A stretch of 13,776 bases of DNA, from the NCBI GenBank assembly GCA_023409975.1, contig JAEYQO010000010.1, positions 1 to 13,776 on the forward strand. The letters are read 5' to 3'. This document shows, piece after piece, positions 6,894 through 12,996 of this stretch (positions are counted from its first letter, which is position 1; every line of letters begins with the position of its first letter). Origin of the DNA: Bacteroidota bacterium. GTDB taxonomy: Bacteria; Bacteroidota; Bacteroidia; Chitinophagales; Chitinophagaceae. The notes beneath the pieces were generated by a model, which worked only from the letters and a program-made list of their open reading frames with translations, had not been told where the DNA came from and ran no database searches. A program made the translations under genes and the position numbers.

Positions 6894-7388
6894 ATGGTGA
6901 GCAGGGAGCAGCTTTGGAAATGGTTGCAGGACGTAACAGATCCTGAAGTGCCGGTATTGACGATCGGTGATCTGGGAATTGTACGTGATGTAACGATTGC
7001 CGGTGATGCCGCTGCTCCGAAAGTGACTGTCGTGATCACACCTACCTATAGCGGATGTCCGGCGATGGATCTGATCTCCATGCAGATACGGATGATGCTC
7101 ATTAGCAGGGGGATTCGTGATATAGAGATCCGCCAGCAGTTGAGTCCTGCCTGGACAACCGACTGGATGTCGGAGGAGGGAAAACGCAAGCTGAAAGAAT
7201 ATGGAATTGCTCCGCCTGTGCGCAGGTCGGGAACCAGTCTACAGCCTTTCGAAGAAGACCATGCGCCCTGTCCGCGGTGTGATTCCGAAGACACCACTCT
7301 TACGAGTCAGTTCGGCCCTACCTCCTGCAAGGCCCTCTATCGCTGTAATAGCTGTAAGGAACCTTTTGAGCATTTCAAATGCCATTAA
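6894..7388 (+). CDS. paaD: PaaD, phenylacetyl-CoA epoxidase assembly/maturation protein
   Basis: PaaD belongs to the MIP18/DUF59 family and is thought to help insert or maintain iron-sulfur clusters in the epoxidase system, most likely in the reductase. The 164-residue product has the MIP18 core DPEVPVLTIGDLGIVRDV (residues 16-33) and TYSGCPAMD (51-59), including the conserved Cys55. It ends in a zinc-ribbon-like module with CPRC at 126-129, Cys145, CNSC at 151-154 and Cys163. Length equals that of E. coli PaaD (about 165). It lies 17 nt after the membrane protein, so it is probably co-transcribed with the inserted pair rather than directly with paaC. paaE, the usual next gene, is absent downstream. 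Confidence 0.95.
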   Translation: MVSREQLWKWLQDVTDPEVPVLTIGDLGIVRDVTIAGDAAAPKVTVVITPTYSGCPAMDLISMQIRMMLISRGIRDIEIRQQLSPAWTTDWMSEEGKRKLKEYGIAPPVRRSGTSLQPFEEDHAPCPRCDSEDTTLTSQFGPTSCKALYRCNSCKEPFEHFKCH

Positions 7389-7423
7389 GCGGGCCTCTTC
7401 GACATACTCTCTTAAAAAAACCT

Positions 7424-7460
7424 TGCAGTCCCAACCCGAAATAATAGGGTCGAAACTGCA
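7424..7460 (+). other. Hairpin in paaD 3' region
   Basis: TGCAGT (7424-7429) pairs with ACTGCA (7455-7460), and inside it ACCC (7434-7437) pairs with GGGT (7447-7450), giving a two-part stem with internal loops. No T-tract follows, so it is not a normal terminator. It may stabilise the 3' end of the mRNA. Confidence 0.45.
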
Positions 7461-7482
7461 GTGATCTGCCCGTTCCCCGGAT

Positions 7483-7490
7483 TAGCTTTG
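7483..7490 (+). promoter_or_regulatory. Possible -7 element in the paaD downstream region
   Basis: TAGCTTTG matches TAnnTTTG, but no -33 element is evident at the expected distance and no gene follows on the plus strand. If active it would produce an RNA of about 150 nt ending at the 7567-7645 terminator. Confidence 0.25.
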
Positions 7491-7566
7491 CACCATAAGG
7501 CGCTGAAAGGCAAGACTTCCAAATAGAAGTTACTTCAGATATAACGGCCCCTTTATTCCCTATCAC

Positions 7567-7645
7567 AAAAATAAGCACCGCCAGCTCGCTGGGCCTGGCA
7601 CCTCGCTCTCCTCGGGTGCATATGGTTAAGGTGCTTATTTTCTTT
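7567..7645. terminator. Branched bidirectional terminator
   Basis: AAAATAAGCACC (7568-7579) and GGTGCTTATTTT (7630-7641) form a perfect 12-bp stem, T-rich on both exits (TTATTTTCTTTT on plus; the complement of AAAAATAA on minus). It lies between the converging paaD unit and the 7665-8294 gene and would end both transcripts. Unusually, the 50-nt loop is GC-rich and holds two more hairpins: CCAG/CTGG (7581-7592) and GCACC/GGTGC (7598-7619), making a three-way junction shape. Alternative pairing GCCAG with CTGGC (7580-7599) is possible. Confidence 0.75.
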
Positions 7646-7664
7646 TATGGAACAGCCCCGGTGG

Positions 7665-8294
7665 CTATCTTCTCTTCCGCTTCTTCCGGCGACCATCTTC
7701 TTCCTCACCTTCTTCATACATTTCGTGAGGAAGCCTTCCTTTACTGCTGCGGCGGCGACCTTCGATCACGCTCCCCTGTGGTTCGTCAAATGAGTCCTCT
7801 TCACTTTCCATCAATTGTTCTTCAGCCTGGATGGCGATTCCGGTGGGTGCCGGTTCCGAGAGCAGCGCATTGTTGATCTCGACCAGAAATATCCGCTCCT
7901 TTTGTCCAAAATCAGCAATCCTTTGCTGTATGGCTTCAATGCCTGCTTCATCAGAGGGGTTGAGCGTTTCAGCATCTTCCATGATATCCTTTACGAACTG
8001 GCGGCTGATCTGCAGATAATTCGTTACTGCGGTCATGAGAGGCCGCACATCACCCGAGGCATATTGCCTACGGAGGCTGCTGATGTATTTATCCAGAAAC
8101 TCTTCATTCTGCTGGCGTAGTGGTGTGAGTGCCTTCAGGTCCTTAACCTGAACAGACTGATCGAAAGCTGTTATCCAGCTTTCACGCATGGTTTCTGCAT
8201 GTTCCTTTATCTGCATTAGTCCATCGCGGGAAAAATCCTGAGCGAAGCTCATAGTAGTGCACAATAGAAAAGCGGTAAGAAATCTTAAGAACAT
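7665..8294 (-). CDS. Secreted protein of unknown function with charged C-terminal tail
   Basis: A 209-residue protein starting with a clear signal peptide (MFLRFLTAFLLCTTMSFA, cleavage likely after A18 before QDF), so it is exported. The mature part, about residues 20-150, is predicted largely alpha-helical, with many charged residues and a regular spacing of leucines (for example REQ..FLDKYISSLRRQY, YLQISRQFVKDIMED). The last 50 residues are low-complexity: acidic (EESDS, EEGEEED) and then strongly basic (GRRKKRKRR). No catalytic motif or cysteine pair is seen and I do not recognise the family. It is transcribed from its own -7 element at 8318-8325, divergently from the cold-shock gene, and ends 20 nt from the branched terminator. 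Confidence 0.82.
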   Translation of the reverse strand: MFLRFLTAFLLCTTMSFAQDFSRDGLMQIKEHAETMRESWITAFDQSVQVKDLKALTPLRQQNEEFLDKYISSLRRQYASGDVRPLMTAVTNYLQISRQFVKDIMEDAETLNPSDEAGIEAIQQRIADFGQKERIFLVEINNALLSEPAPTGIAIQAEEQLMESEEDSFDEPQGSVIEGRRRSSKGRLPHEMYEEGEEEDGRRKKRKRR

Positions 8295-8317
8295 CTGCTG
8301 AGTTTTTTGGATTTAAG

Positions 8318-8325
8318 CAAATATA
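8318..8325 (-). promoter_or_regulatory. -7 element of the secreted-protein gene
   Basis: On the minus strand this reads TATATTTG, an exact TAnnTTTG match, 23 nt upstream of the ATG at 8294. No clear -33 TTTG is visible; the region where it should lie is occupied by the inverted repeat at 8344-8368. Confidence 0.6.
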
Positions 8326-8343
8326 GCTGGTATCGATTGAAGC

Positions 8344-8368
8344 CTGAAGTGCAGGCAATGGACTTCAG
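8344..8368. promoter_or_regulatory. Inverted repeat between divergent genes (operator candidate)
   Basis: CTGAAGT (8344-8350) and ACTTCAG (8362-8368) are a perfect 7-bp inverted repeat with an 11-bp spacer. A second, overlapping one is GCCTG/CAGGC (8342-8346 and 8352-8356). The block lies where the -33 of the minus-strand gene should be, and about 55 bp upstream of the cold-shock gene promoter. Confidence 0.4.
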
Positions 8369-8423
8369 ACACCATAAAATAACAATACGCTAAGACTTAG
8401 GAACGCTTTCTAACTTAATTCAA

Positions 8424-8455
8424 TTAGGCAAAACCCTTAAAATGAACGACCTTTG
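8424..8455 (+). promoter_or_regulatory. Possible promoter of the cold-shock-domain gene
   Basis: TTAG (8424-8427), a 20-bp spacer and GACCTTTG (8448-8455) resemble a degenerate TTTG/TAnnTTTG pair. Transcription would begin near 8462, leaving a leader of about 20 nt before the ATG at 8482. No long cold-shock 5' UTR of the E. coli cspA type is present. Confidence 0.4.
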
Positions 8456-8481
8456 CGTTTCACTAAAAACATTTATTCTTA

Positions 8482-8931
8482 ATGGGAAGATCTCAGGAAA
8501 CTGTGGGGAAGAAGGAAAAGCAGAAAAAAAAGCTCCAGAAACGGAAAGAAAAAGTCGAGAAAAGAGAGGAGAGGAAAGCTAACAATAATAAGGGCAAGGG
8601 CATTGATTCCATGCTGGCCTGGATTGATGAGGATGGAAACATCTGCGATGCACCCCCTGATCCTGCTAAGCGTAAAGAGATCAACCTGGAAGATATTCAG
8701 CTTGGCGCCCGCCAGGAAAAAGAAGAAGAAGTTGAGATTGTCCGCAGTGGTAAAGTCACCTTCTTCAATGAGTCAAAAGGTTATGGTTTTATCAGAGATC
8801 TGAAAAGCCAGGAAAGTATTTTCGTTCACGTCAATGGTATCGAAACTCCGATTCAGGAGAACGACAAGGTTACTTTCGAGACTGCAAAAGGGAATAAAGG
8901 CCCTGTAGCGGTGAAAGTCCGGAAGGTATAG
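8482..8931 (+). CDS. Cold-shock-domain protein with lysine-rich N-terminal extension
   Basis: A 149-residue nucleic-acid-binding protein. The C-terminal cold-shock domain (about residues 87-149) has both RNA-binding motifs, KGYGFI at 99-104 (RNP1) and SIFVHV at 112-117 (RNP2), and begins with the usual GKVTFFNESKGYGFI. The first 40 residues are a highly basic helix-forming stretch (KKEKQKKKLQKRKEKVEKREERK), followed by the motif DSMLAWIDEDGNICDAPPDP (42-61). This two-part layout is seen in Bacteroidota Csp-like proteins, which probably act as RNA chaperones; the basic arm would add nonspecific RNA or ribosome contacts. The ATG at 8482 is the only reasonable start. A strong terminator follows at 9003. 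Confidence 0.92.
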   Translation: MGRSQETVGKKEKQKKKLQKRKEKVEKREERKANNNKGKGIDSMLAWIDEDGNICDAPPDPAKRKEINLEDIQLGARQEKEEEVEIVRSGKVTFFNESKGYGFIRDLKSQESIFVHVNGIETPIQENDKVTFETAKGNKGPVAVKVRKV

Positions 8932-9002
8932 ACTTAGGCAAAAATGACTGGCGCATGGTCGCTGGTTTATCAGAAATATATTTTCATCTTCTTATTAGAG
9001 AG

Positions 9003-9035
9003 AGGCAACCGGTATAGCCGGTTGCCTTTCTTTTT
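9003..9035 (+). terminator. Intrinsic terminator after the cold-shock gene
   Basis: AGGCAACCGG (9003-9012) and CCGGTTGCCT (9018-9027) form a perfect 10-bp stem with a 5-nt loop, followed by TTCTTTTT. Its T-tract overlaps the stop codon of the minus-strand small ORF (9034-9036), so the hairpin may also end that transcript, though its minus-strand exit is less T-rich. Confidence 0.93.
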
Positions 9036-9201
9036 ACCCCTTCCTTCCAGTCTGATTCGCTTGCTGGTCAGAACGTTCATTTTTTTTGTTTCCGGAGCTT
9101 CCGGTTTGCCTCGTGTTGGTTTTGCGGGTGTTGCTGCTCTTCTCGCGCAGGTTCTTGTCCTGCTTGTTTCCGCGATTCGATTCAGGATTGTTATTAGCCA
9201 T
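9034..9201 (-). CDS. Small hydrophilic protein, 55 residues, unknown function
   Basis: Read on the minus strand from the ATG at 9201 to TAA at 9034, this frame encodes a 55-residue protein beginning MANNNPESNRGNKQDKNL and ending NQTGRKG. It has no cysteine, almost no hydrophobic residues, and is very rich in N, K, R, S, Q and G, as in an intrinsically disordered, basic protein. It starts 63 nt after the dinB stop on the same strand and stops exactly at a terminator hairpin, which supports it being real and co-transcribed with dinB. Composition resembles small stress-type or nucleic-acid-binding proteins, but no family is recognised. The opposite strand is open here too, but its product is an unlikely leucine/valine-rich string. 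Confidence 0.6.
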   Translation of the reverse strand: MANNNPESNRGNKQDKNLREKSSNTRKTNTRQTGSSGNKKNERSDQQANQTGRKG

Positions 9202-9264
9202 AGTTTCAGGTTTTAATGTACGGCACTTGTGTAAAAACCCTGCCGACGGCCCTTTACTCCTCTG

Positions 9265-10362
9265 TTAAAAATCGAAAAGTCTGAGCTGAAGGTTATCCTT
9301 ATTTTTCCTGGAAGGCAGACCGAAGTTCGAGATAGAAATGCCCAGCAAACGTACCCGCACACCGTCAAGTGGTGTATGTCTAAGCAGCTCCGTAGCGATG
9401 GTCGCGATAGCAGTCGCATCGTCGAGACTATCCTGTATGGTACGGCTTCTGGTAATCAGTTGAAAATCGTGATACTTAATCTTAAGCGTTACGGTACGTC
9501 CTTTCACCTCATAGCGCCGTAATCTGTCCTGAACAGTGATAGCGATCCTTTCCAGCTCTGGTTGCATTTGCTCAAGAGTGAGGAGATCTTCCTGAAAGGT
9601 ATCTTCAGCGCCGACGCTTTTGATTTCGTGGTGCGGCTGTACGGGACGGTCGTCAATACCTCTTACGATCTGGTAGAAGAACCTGCCGCTTTTTCCAAAA
9701 TGATGTATGAGCTCCGCTTCTGAAAGACGTTTCAGGTCGGCACCTGTAAAGAGCCCCATCCCGTTCATCTTTTCAGCCGTCACCCTACCCACCCCGAAAA
9801 ACTTATTTACCGGAAGCTGCTCCATAAAACTTTCTACCGCCGAAGGACCGATGAAAGTCAGTCCATCCGGCTTGTTCATATCCGAAGCGATCTTTGCGAC
9901 GAATTTATTGACGGAGACACCTGCGGAAGCCGTGAGTTCCAACTCATCAGTTATGGCCTTCTTAATCTGACCCGCGATTTCGATTGCGGAGCCGATACCT
10001 TGCTTGTCATCGGTGACATCAAGATAGGCCTCATCGAGACTTAATGGTTCAACCAGATCAGTATGTCGGTGGAATATCTCACGCACCTTCCGGGACACTT
10101 CTTTGTAAGCATTGAAACGGGGAGGGACGAAGATGACATCGGGACAGAGCTGTGCCGCCTTTTTACTGGACATGGCAGAATGGATACCAAACTTTCTGGC
10201 TTCATAGCTCGCAGTGGCAACCACACCACCCCTACCCTGTGGACTACCCCCTACTGCTATGGGCTTGCCCCGAAGCGAAGGATCGTCGCGTTGTTCAACA
10301 GAGGCGAAGAAAGCATCCATATCGATATGGATAATCTTCCGGTAATTGTTGGTCGCCTCCAC
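9265..10362 (-). CDS. dinB: DNA polymerase IV (Y-family translesion polymerase)
   Basis: This error-prone polymerase copies past damaged bases. The 365-residue product has the catalytic acidic residues D14 (HIDMDAFFASVEQ) and D110-E111 (SLDEAYLD), with F19 at the steric-gate position that excludes ribonucleotides. The thumb helix-hairpin-helix segment (LPVNKFFGVGRVTAEKMNGMG) and the little-finger region (GRTVTLKIKY) follow. The C-terminus QLRLFDF is a beta-clamp binding motif of the QLxLF type. The start is GTG at 10362: a stop lies just upstream in frame and the first ATG (M15) would remove a catalytic residue. No LexA-type box was recognised upstream, so SOS control cannot be claimed. A 55-residue ORF follows on the same strand. 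Confidence 0.97.
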   Translation of the reverse strand: MEATNNYRKIIHIDMDAFFASVEQRDDPSLRGKPIAVGGSPQGRGGVVATASYEARKFGIHSAMSSKKAAQLCPDVIFVPPRFNAYKEVSRKVREIFHRHTDLVEPLSLDEAYLDVTDDKQGIGSAIEIAGQIKKAITDELELTASAGVSVNKFVAKIASDMNKPDGLTFIGPSAVESFMEQLPVNKFFGVGRVTAEKMNGMGLFTGADLKRLSEAELIHHFGKSGRFFYQIVRGIDDRPVQPHHEIKSVGAEDTFQEDLLTLEQMQPELERIAITVQDRLRRYEVKGRTVTLKIKYHDFQLITRSRTIQDSLDDATAIATIATELLRHTPLDGVRVRLLGISISNFGLPSRKNKDNLQLRLFDF

Positions 10363-10490
10363 AGGAGAAAAATGTTGTTATAGGTTGAAAATAAGCAAAT
10401 TAGTTCACAACCGCAGGAAACGGGCAAAGAGGAGGGGCAGCAAACCCGGCATTGGTTCGATCTTTATGAGTGATACGAAAACAGCAAAAG

Positions 10491-10811
10491 ATGAAAAAGC
10501 GTTATCTCCCCCTTTTATTTGCCGCGACGATTCTTTGTAGCGCACCAGCAATCGCAGCAGAGTCAGCGGTCGTAGAAACAGCCACCGTCACTCCGGCTCA
10601 ACTCAGTGATCGGGAACAGGCGGAGCAATTAATGGTCAGACTTCATGAGATTCAGGATCTTACTAAGCAGAACCTGAGTGCTGAGGAACGCCTGGCGCTG
10701 CGTACTGAGGTGAAGGAAATCAAGGAACAATTTAAGGTACTTGACAAGCGGATATCTATCTCTATAGGTGCGATTATCATCATTGCGCTGCTGCTGATTA
10801 TATTGCTTTAG
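10491..10811 (+). CDS. Small exported, membrane-anchored coiled-coil protein
   Basis: A 106-residue protein with an N-terminal signal peptide (MKKRYLPLLFAATILCSAPAIAA, residues 1-23), a charged helical middle (DREQAEQLMVRLHEIQDL..EVKEIKEQFKVLD, about 40-86) and a C-terminal transmembrane helix, ISIGAIIIIALLLIILL (90-106), with no tail after it. Mature protein would sit outside the cytoplasm, anchored by its C-terminus. Similar small proteins are widespread in Bacteroidota and lack a known role; the family assignment is from memory of the pattern, not a search. ATG 10491 is preferred over the in-frame ATG at 10470 because it places MKK directly before the hydrophobic core. It is divergent from dinB. 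Confidence 0.75.
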   Translation: MKKRYLPLLFAATILCSAPAIAAESAVVETATVTPAQLSDREQAEQLMVRLHEIQDLTKQNLSAEERLALRTEVKEIKEQFKVLDKRISISIGAIIIIALLLIILL

Positions 10812-10813
10812 CC

Positions 10814-10825
10814 CTCTTGCAAGAG
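10814..10825. other. Perfect 12-bp palindrome after the small membrane protein gene
   Basis: CTCTTGCAAGAG is perfectly symmetric and begins 3 nt after the stop codon at 10811. It could form a short RNA hairpin, but has almost no loop and no T-tract, so an intrinsic terminator is unlikely. A protein-binding site for the downstream rhomboid gene is another possibility. Confidence 0.4.
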
Positions 10826-10886
10826 CTGGTGTAGCAAGTCAGGAGCGGCCGAAACGTGCGTGTACAAGATTGGAATTACAATTATG

Positions 10887-10902
10887 CTAGATTTTTTTCT
10901 AG
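10887..10902 (+). promoter_or_regulatory. T-tract inverted repeat and possible -7 box before the rhomboid gene
   Basis: CTAGATTTTTTTCTAG contains the inverted repeat CTAGA/TCTAG around a T-run. TAGATTTT at 10888-10895 is one base from TAnnTTTG. The TTGG upstream (10870-10873) gives only a 14-bp spacer, so promoter assignment is weak. It lies 24 nt before the ATG at 10927. Confidence 0.3.
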
Positions 10903-10926
10903 TTTAAGCGTCCGAATCCTAACCGC

Positions 10927-12435
10927 ATGTTTTCTAAAAAGTTACCCGCGACTTTCATCCCTGCAAATGGCGAATCTCATCAAAGTATTCTTAGTATCGC
11001 TGCTATCGTTTGCGATTGGCTAGGCTGGGAAATCGTCTACGCCAGTCAGACCGGCATCATCGCTCATACGCCAAAGACTGCATTTTCTTATGGTCATGAA
11101 ATCACCCTTCGGCTCGAAGGGGATGGATTAAGTATCGTATGCAGTAGTAAACAATCTTCCCTATTCGACATAGGAAAAACCAAAAAGCACCTGAATAGCT
11201 TCATCAGCACTTTTGAGGAACATTCGACTACACCTGAGGACACCAAACGTGCCAGGTACGAGGAATTGAGGTCAATGTTTGAGAAAAATGCTGATCAGGA
11301 TCTACTGGCCCCTGGCAACTTTGAGGCGTTCAGTAAAGAGGCAGGAGCCCTCAGCTACTTTAAGCCCAGGAAAGGGTATATAGCAACACCAGTCATTGCT
11401 ATACTGAACATCTTTGTGTTCATTGTGATGACTGCATCTGGTGTCGATCTTCTCAACCCTGACCCGATGGATATTCACGTCTGGGGCGGGAACTATGGGC
11501 CGGATACACTGAATGGTCAGTGGTGGCGCATCTTCAGTTGTGGTTTTATTCACATTGGCGTCGTCCACCTGTTAATGAATCTTTACGGCCTACTGCTAGC
11601 TGGTTCTCTTCTGGAGACTATAATAGGTACCTCCAGATTCATAGCTGTCTACATTCTGACCCTGATCTGCTCCAGCATTCTAAGTATGTACTGGCATCCC
11701 GGATTGATCAGCGCAGGTGCTTCTGGGGCTATTATGGGATTGTTTGGTGTGTTGTTGTCACTGCTCACGACTAATATACTACCGAAGCCGGTAAGGATGG
11801 TCTTCCTACCGAACCTGGCAATATTCGTCGTCATGACACTTGCGAATGGAATGAAGGAAGGCATTGACAACGCGGGGCATATCGGAGGGCTCACGGGCGG
11901 CATCGTCATAGGTTATGCAATCTATCCTTCATTGAGGCCAAAGGCTAGCTCCGTATTGAGGGCCCTGACTATGGGAGGCACTGCAGTCTTAGTGGGTTCC
12001 TTTGCTATCTGGGGCTTTCTTTATACCGGAGCGCCGCAACGGGTAGTCTTCAGCCATTTGCGACTGAATGAAATTGTAGAAAATTATAACCGGCGACTGA
12101 ACAAATTTGTTGAACTGGAGTCCATGGCATTGGAGCCCGTCAGGCAGTCGGAGCAAATTGGTGGCTTTACCGAACAGATCGTAGATGACATCACAAACAG
12201 AGGGATCTATTACTGGGATGAGTGCATAAAGCTGCTGGACAGCAACAGTTTGTCGATGCTACCCGGAGACATGAAGCGGAGAAACGATCTTCTTTTGAAT
12301 TACTGCTATACACGTAAGAAACAGTTCTATCTTGTTGACCGGTATGTGAGGGAAAACTCCGAACAGTACTTGCCAGCGTTGAAGACATTGCAGGCGGAAT
12401 GCGATAGTATCATAATTGAACTTGCAGGACAGTGA
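10927..12435 (+). CDS. Rhomboid-family intramembrane serine protease with terminal extensions
   Basis: Rhomboids cut transmembrane segments of substrate proteins within the bilayer. The core (about residues 150-365) has the diagnostic residues: HLLMN with N218, GASG with the nucleophile S266 (SAGASGAIMGLFG), and the general base H318 in AGHIGGLTGG. These are complete, so the enzyme should be active. The 502-residue protein is much longer than a minimal rhomboid (about 200-280). The first 140 residues are soluble and contain a W.GWEIVYAS...SYGHEITLRLEGDGLSIVCSSKQ-type domain that recurs in Bacteroidota membrane proteins. After the last helix (GTAVLVGSFAIWGFLYTG, about 351-368) another 130 helical residues follow. 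Substrates unknown. Start ATG 10927 is the first in frame and fits the N-terminal domain. It converges on the gene at 12483. Confidence 0.92.
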   Translation: MFSKKLPATFIPANGESHQSILSIAAIVCDWLGWEIVYASQTGIIAHTPKTAFSYGHEITLRLEGDGLSIVCSSKQSSLFDIGKTKKHLNSFISTFEEHSTTPEDTKRARYEELRSMFEKNADQDLLAPGNFEAFSKEAGALSYFKPRKGYIATPVIAILNIFVFIVMTASGVDLLNPDPMDIHVWGGNYGPDTLNGQWWRIFSCGFIHIGVVHLLMNLYGLLLAGSLLETIIGTSRFIAVYILTLICSSILSMYWHPGLISAGASGAIMGLFGVLLSLLTTNILPKPVRMVFLPNLAIFVVMTLANGMKEGIDNAGHIGGLTGGIVIGYAIYPSLRPKASSVLRALTMGGTAVLVGSFAIWGFLYTGAPQRVVFSHLRLNEIVENYNRRLNKFVELESMALEPVRQSEQIGGFTEQIVDDITNRGIYYWDECIKLLDSNSLSMLPGDMKRRNDLLLNYCYTRKKQFYLVDRYVRENSEQYLPALKTLQAECDSIIIELAGQ

Positions 12436-12482
12436 TTCTGTAAAGTCAGTCCTTAGGGGGCTATCAGGTTTACCGTCTTGTT

Positions 12483-12863
12483 CTATTGCAGATGAGCATC
12501 AATCGACTTATCCTTGAAATATCTTTGCGCATACATGATCAGAACAAGCGACATCGACAGCGTGAAGAAAAATATCAGGTACCCGATACCGAAATTCATC
12601 AAGGGTTTGTCGTTTATCTTGGCGCCGGTAAGGTGTTTCCCTAAACTGACTGAAATTGCCAGGATAAAATAGGAAGAAGCTACTGCTGCCAGGGTCCCTG
12701 TGATCATATATCCCGTCCATCTGTTCCAAACTAAAGGCAGTAATCATACGAGAAGAAGCAAGTAATCCAGCGGCCCGGGGGCAGCATAGGTCCCTGTCAT
12801 AATGAAGTTTACCATCCCACAGAGGAGAAAATAAGACACAGCTAATAAGCGTAATTTCTTCAA
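12483..12863 (-). pseudogene. Four-helix membrane protein gene interrupted by an in-frame TGA
   Basis: On the minus strand one frame stays open from a TAA at 12912-12914 down to the stop at 12483 except for a single TGA at 12744-12746. The upstream part (TTG start codon candidate at 12863) gives KKLRLLAVSYFLLCGMVNF..TGTYAAPGPLDYLLLLV. After the TGA it continues LLPLVWNRWTGYMITGT, then two more hydrophobic helices and the tail RYFKDKSIDAHLQ. Together this reads as a roughly 126-residue protein with four membrane helices, the TGA falling inside helix 2. The downstream part alone has an ATG at 12707 and could yield a 74-residue two-helix protein. No ATG start precedes the first helix. Function not recognised. 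A decayed gene is most likely; a split gene or sequencing error are alternatives. Confidence 0.6.
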
Positions 12864-12943
12864 AGGCGAGCGGTTAAATGCATAAACAAAGGGAAAATTG
12901 CATGAATGAAATTACAATAAATGTCGTACTATCTCTAAATAGG

Positions 12944-12967
12944 AAAAAAGCCCGCCTTTCGGCGAGC
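12944..12967 (-). terminator. Intrinsic terminator of the secreted beta-rich protein gene
   Basis: On the minus strand GCTCGCC pairs with GGCGGGC through a GAAA tetraloop (one G-U pair), followed by TTTTTT (complement of 12944-12949). It begins 29 nt after the stop codon at 12997 and insulates the gene from the split membrane gene. Confidence 0.9.
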
Positions 12968-12996
12968 CCTCCCTATACACATGAAAATATCCGTGA

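Larger units (their letters stand above)
7389..7566. other. Non-coding region after paaD
   Basis: No coding frame is convincing here on either strand. It holds a hairpin just after paaD (7424-7460), a TAGCTTTG box (7483-7490) and a small inverted repeat, ACTTC/GAAGT (7515-7529). The paaD transcript probably runs through it to the terminator at 7567-7645, giving a long structured 3' UTR. Alternatively a short RNA could begin inside it. Confidence 0.5.

Noticed and set aside
7567..7645. Integron attC site or tRNA-like cloverleaf
   Set aside because: The branched shape invites both ideas, but the arms lack the GTTRRRY/RYYYAAC core sites, no integrase is present, and there are no tRNA landmarks such as GTTCRA or a CCA end.
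12744..12746. Selenocysteine at the in-frame TGA
   Set aside because: The codon lies within a hydrophobic membrane helix with no redox context, and no SECIS-like hairpin directly after it was seen.
12508..12747. Alternative 79-codon minus-strand frame over the split membrane gene
   Set aside because: Its product is a mixture of charged and cysteine residues without a pattern, while the overlapping frame gives clean hydrophobic helices on both sides of the TGA.
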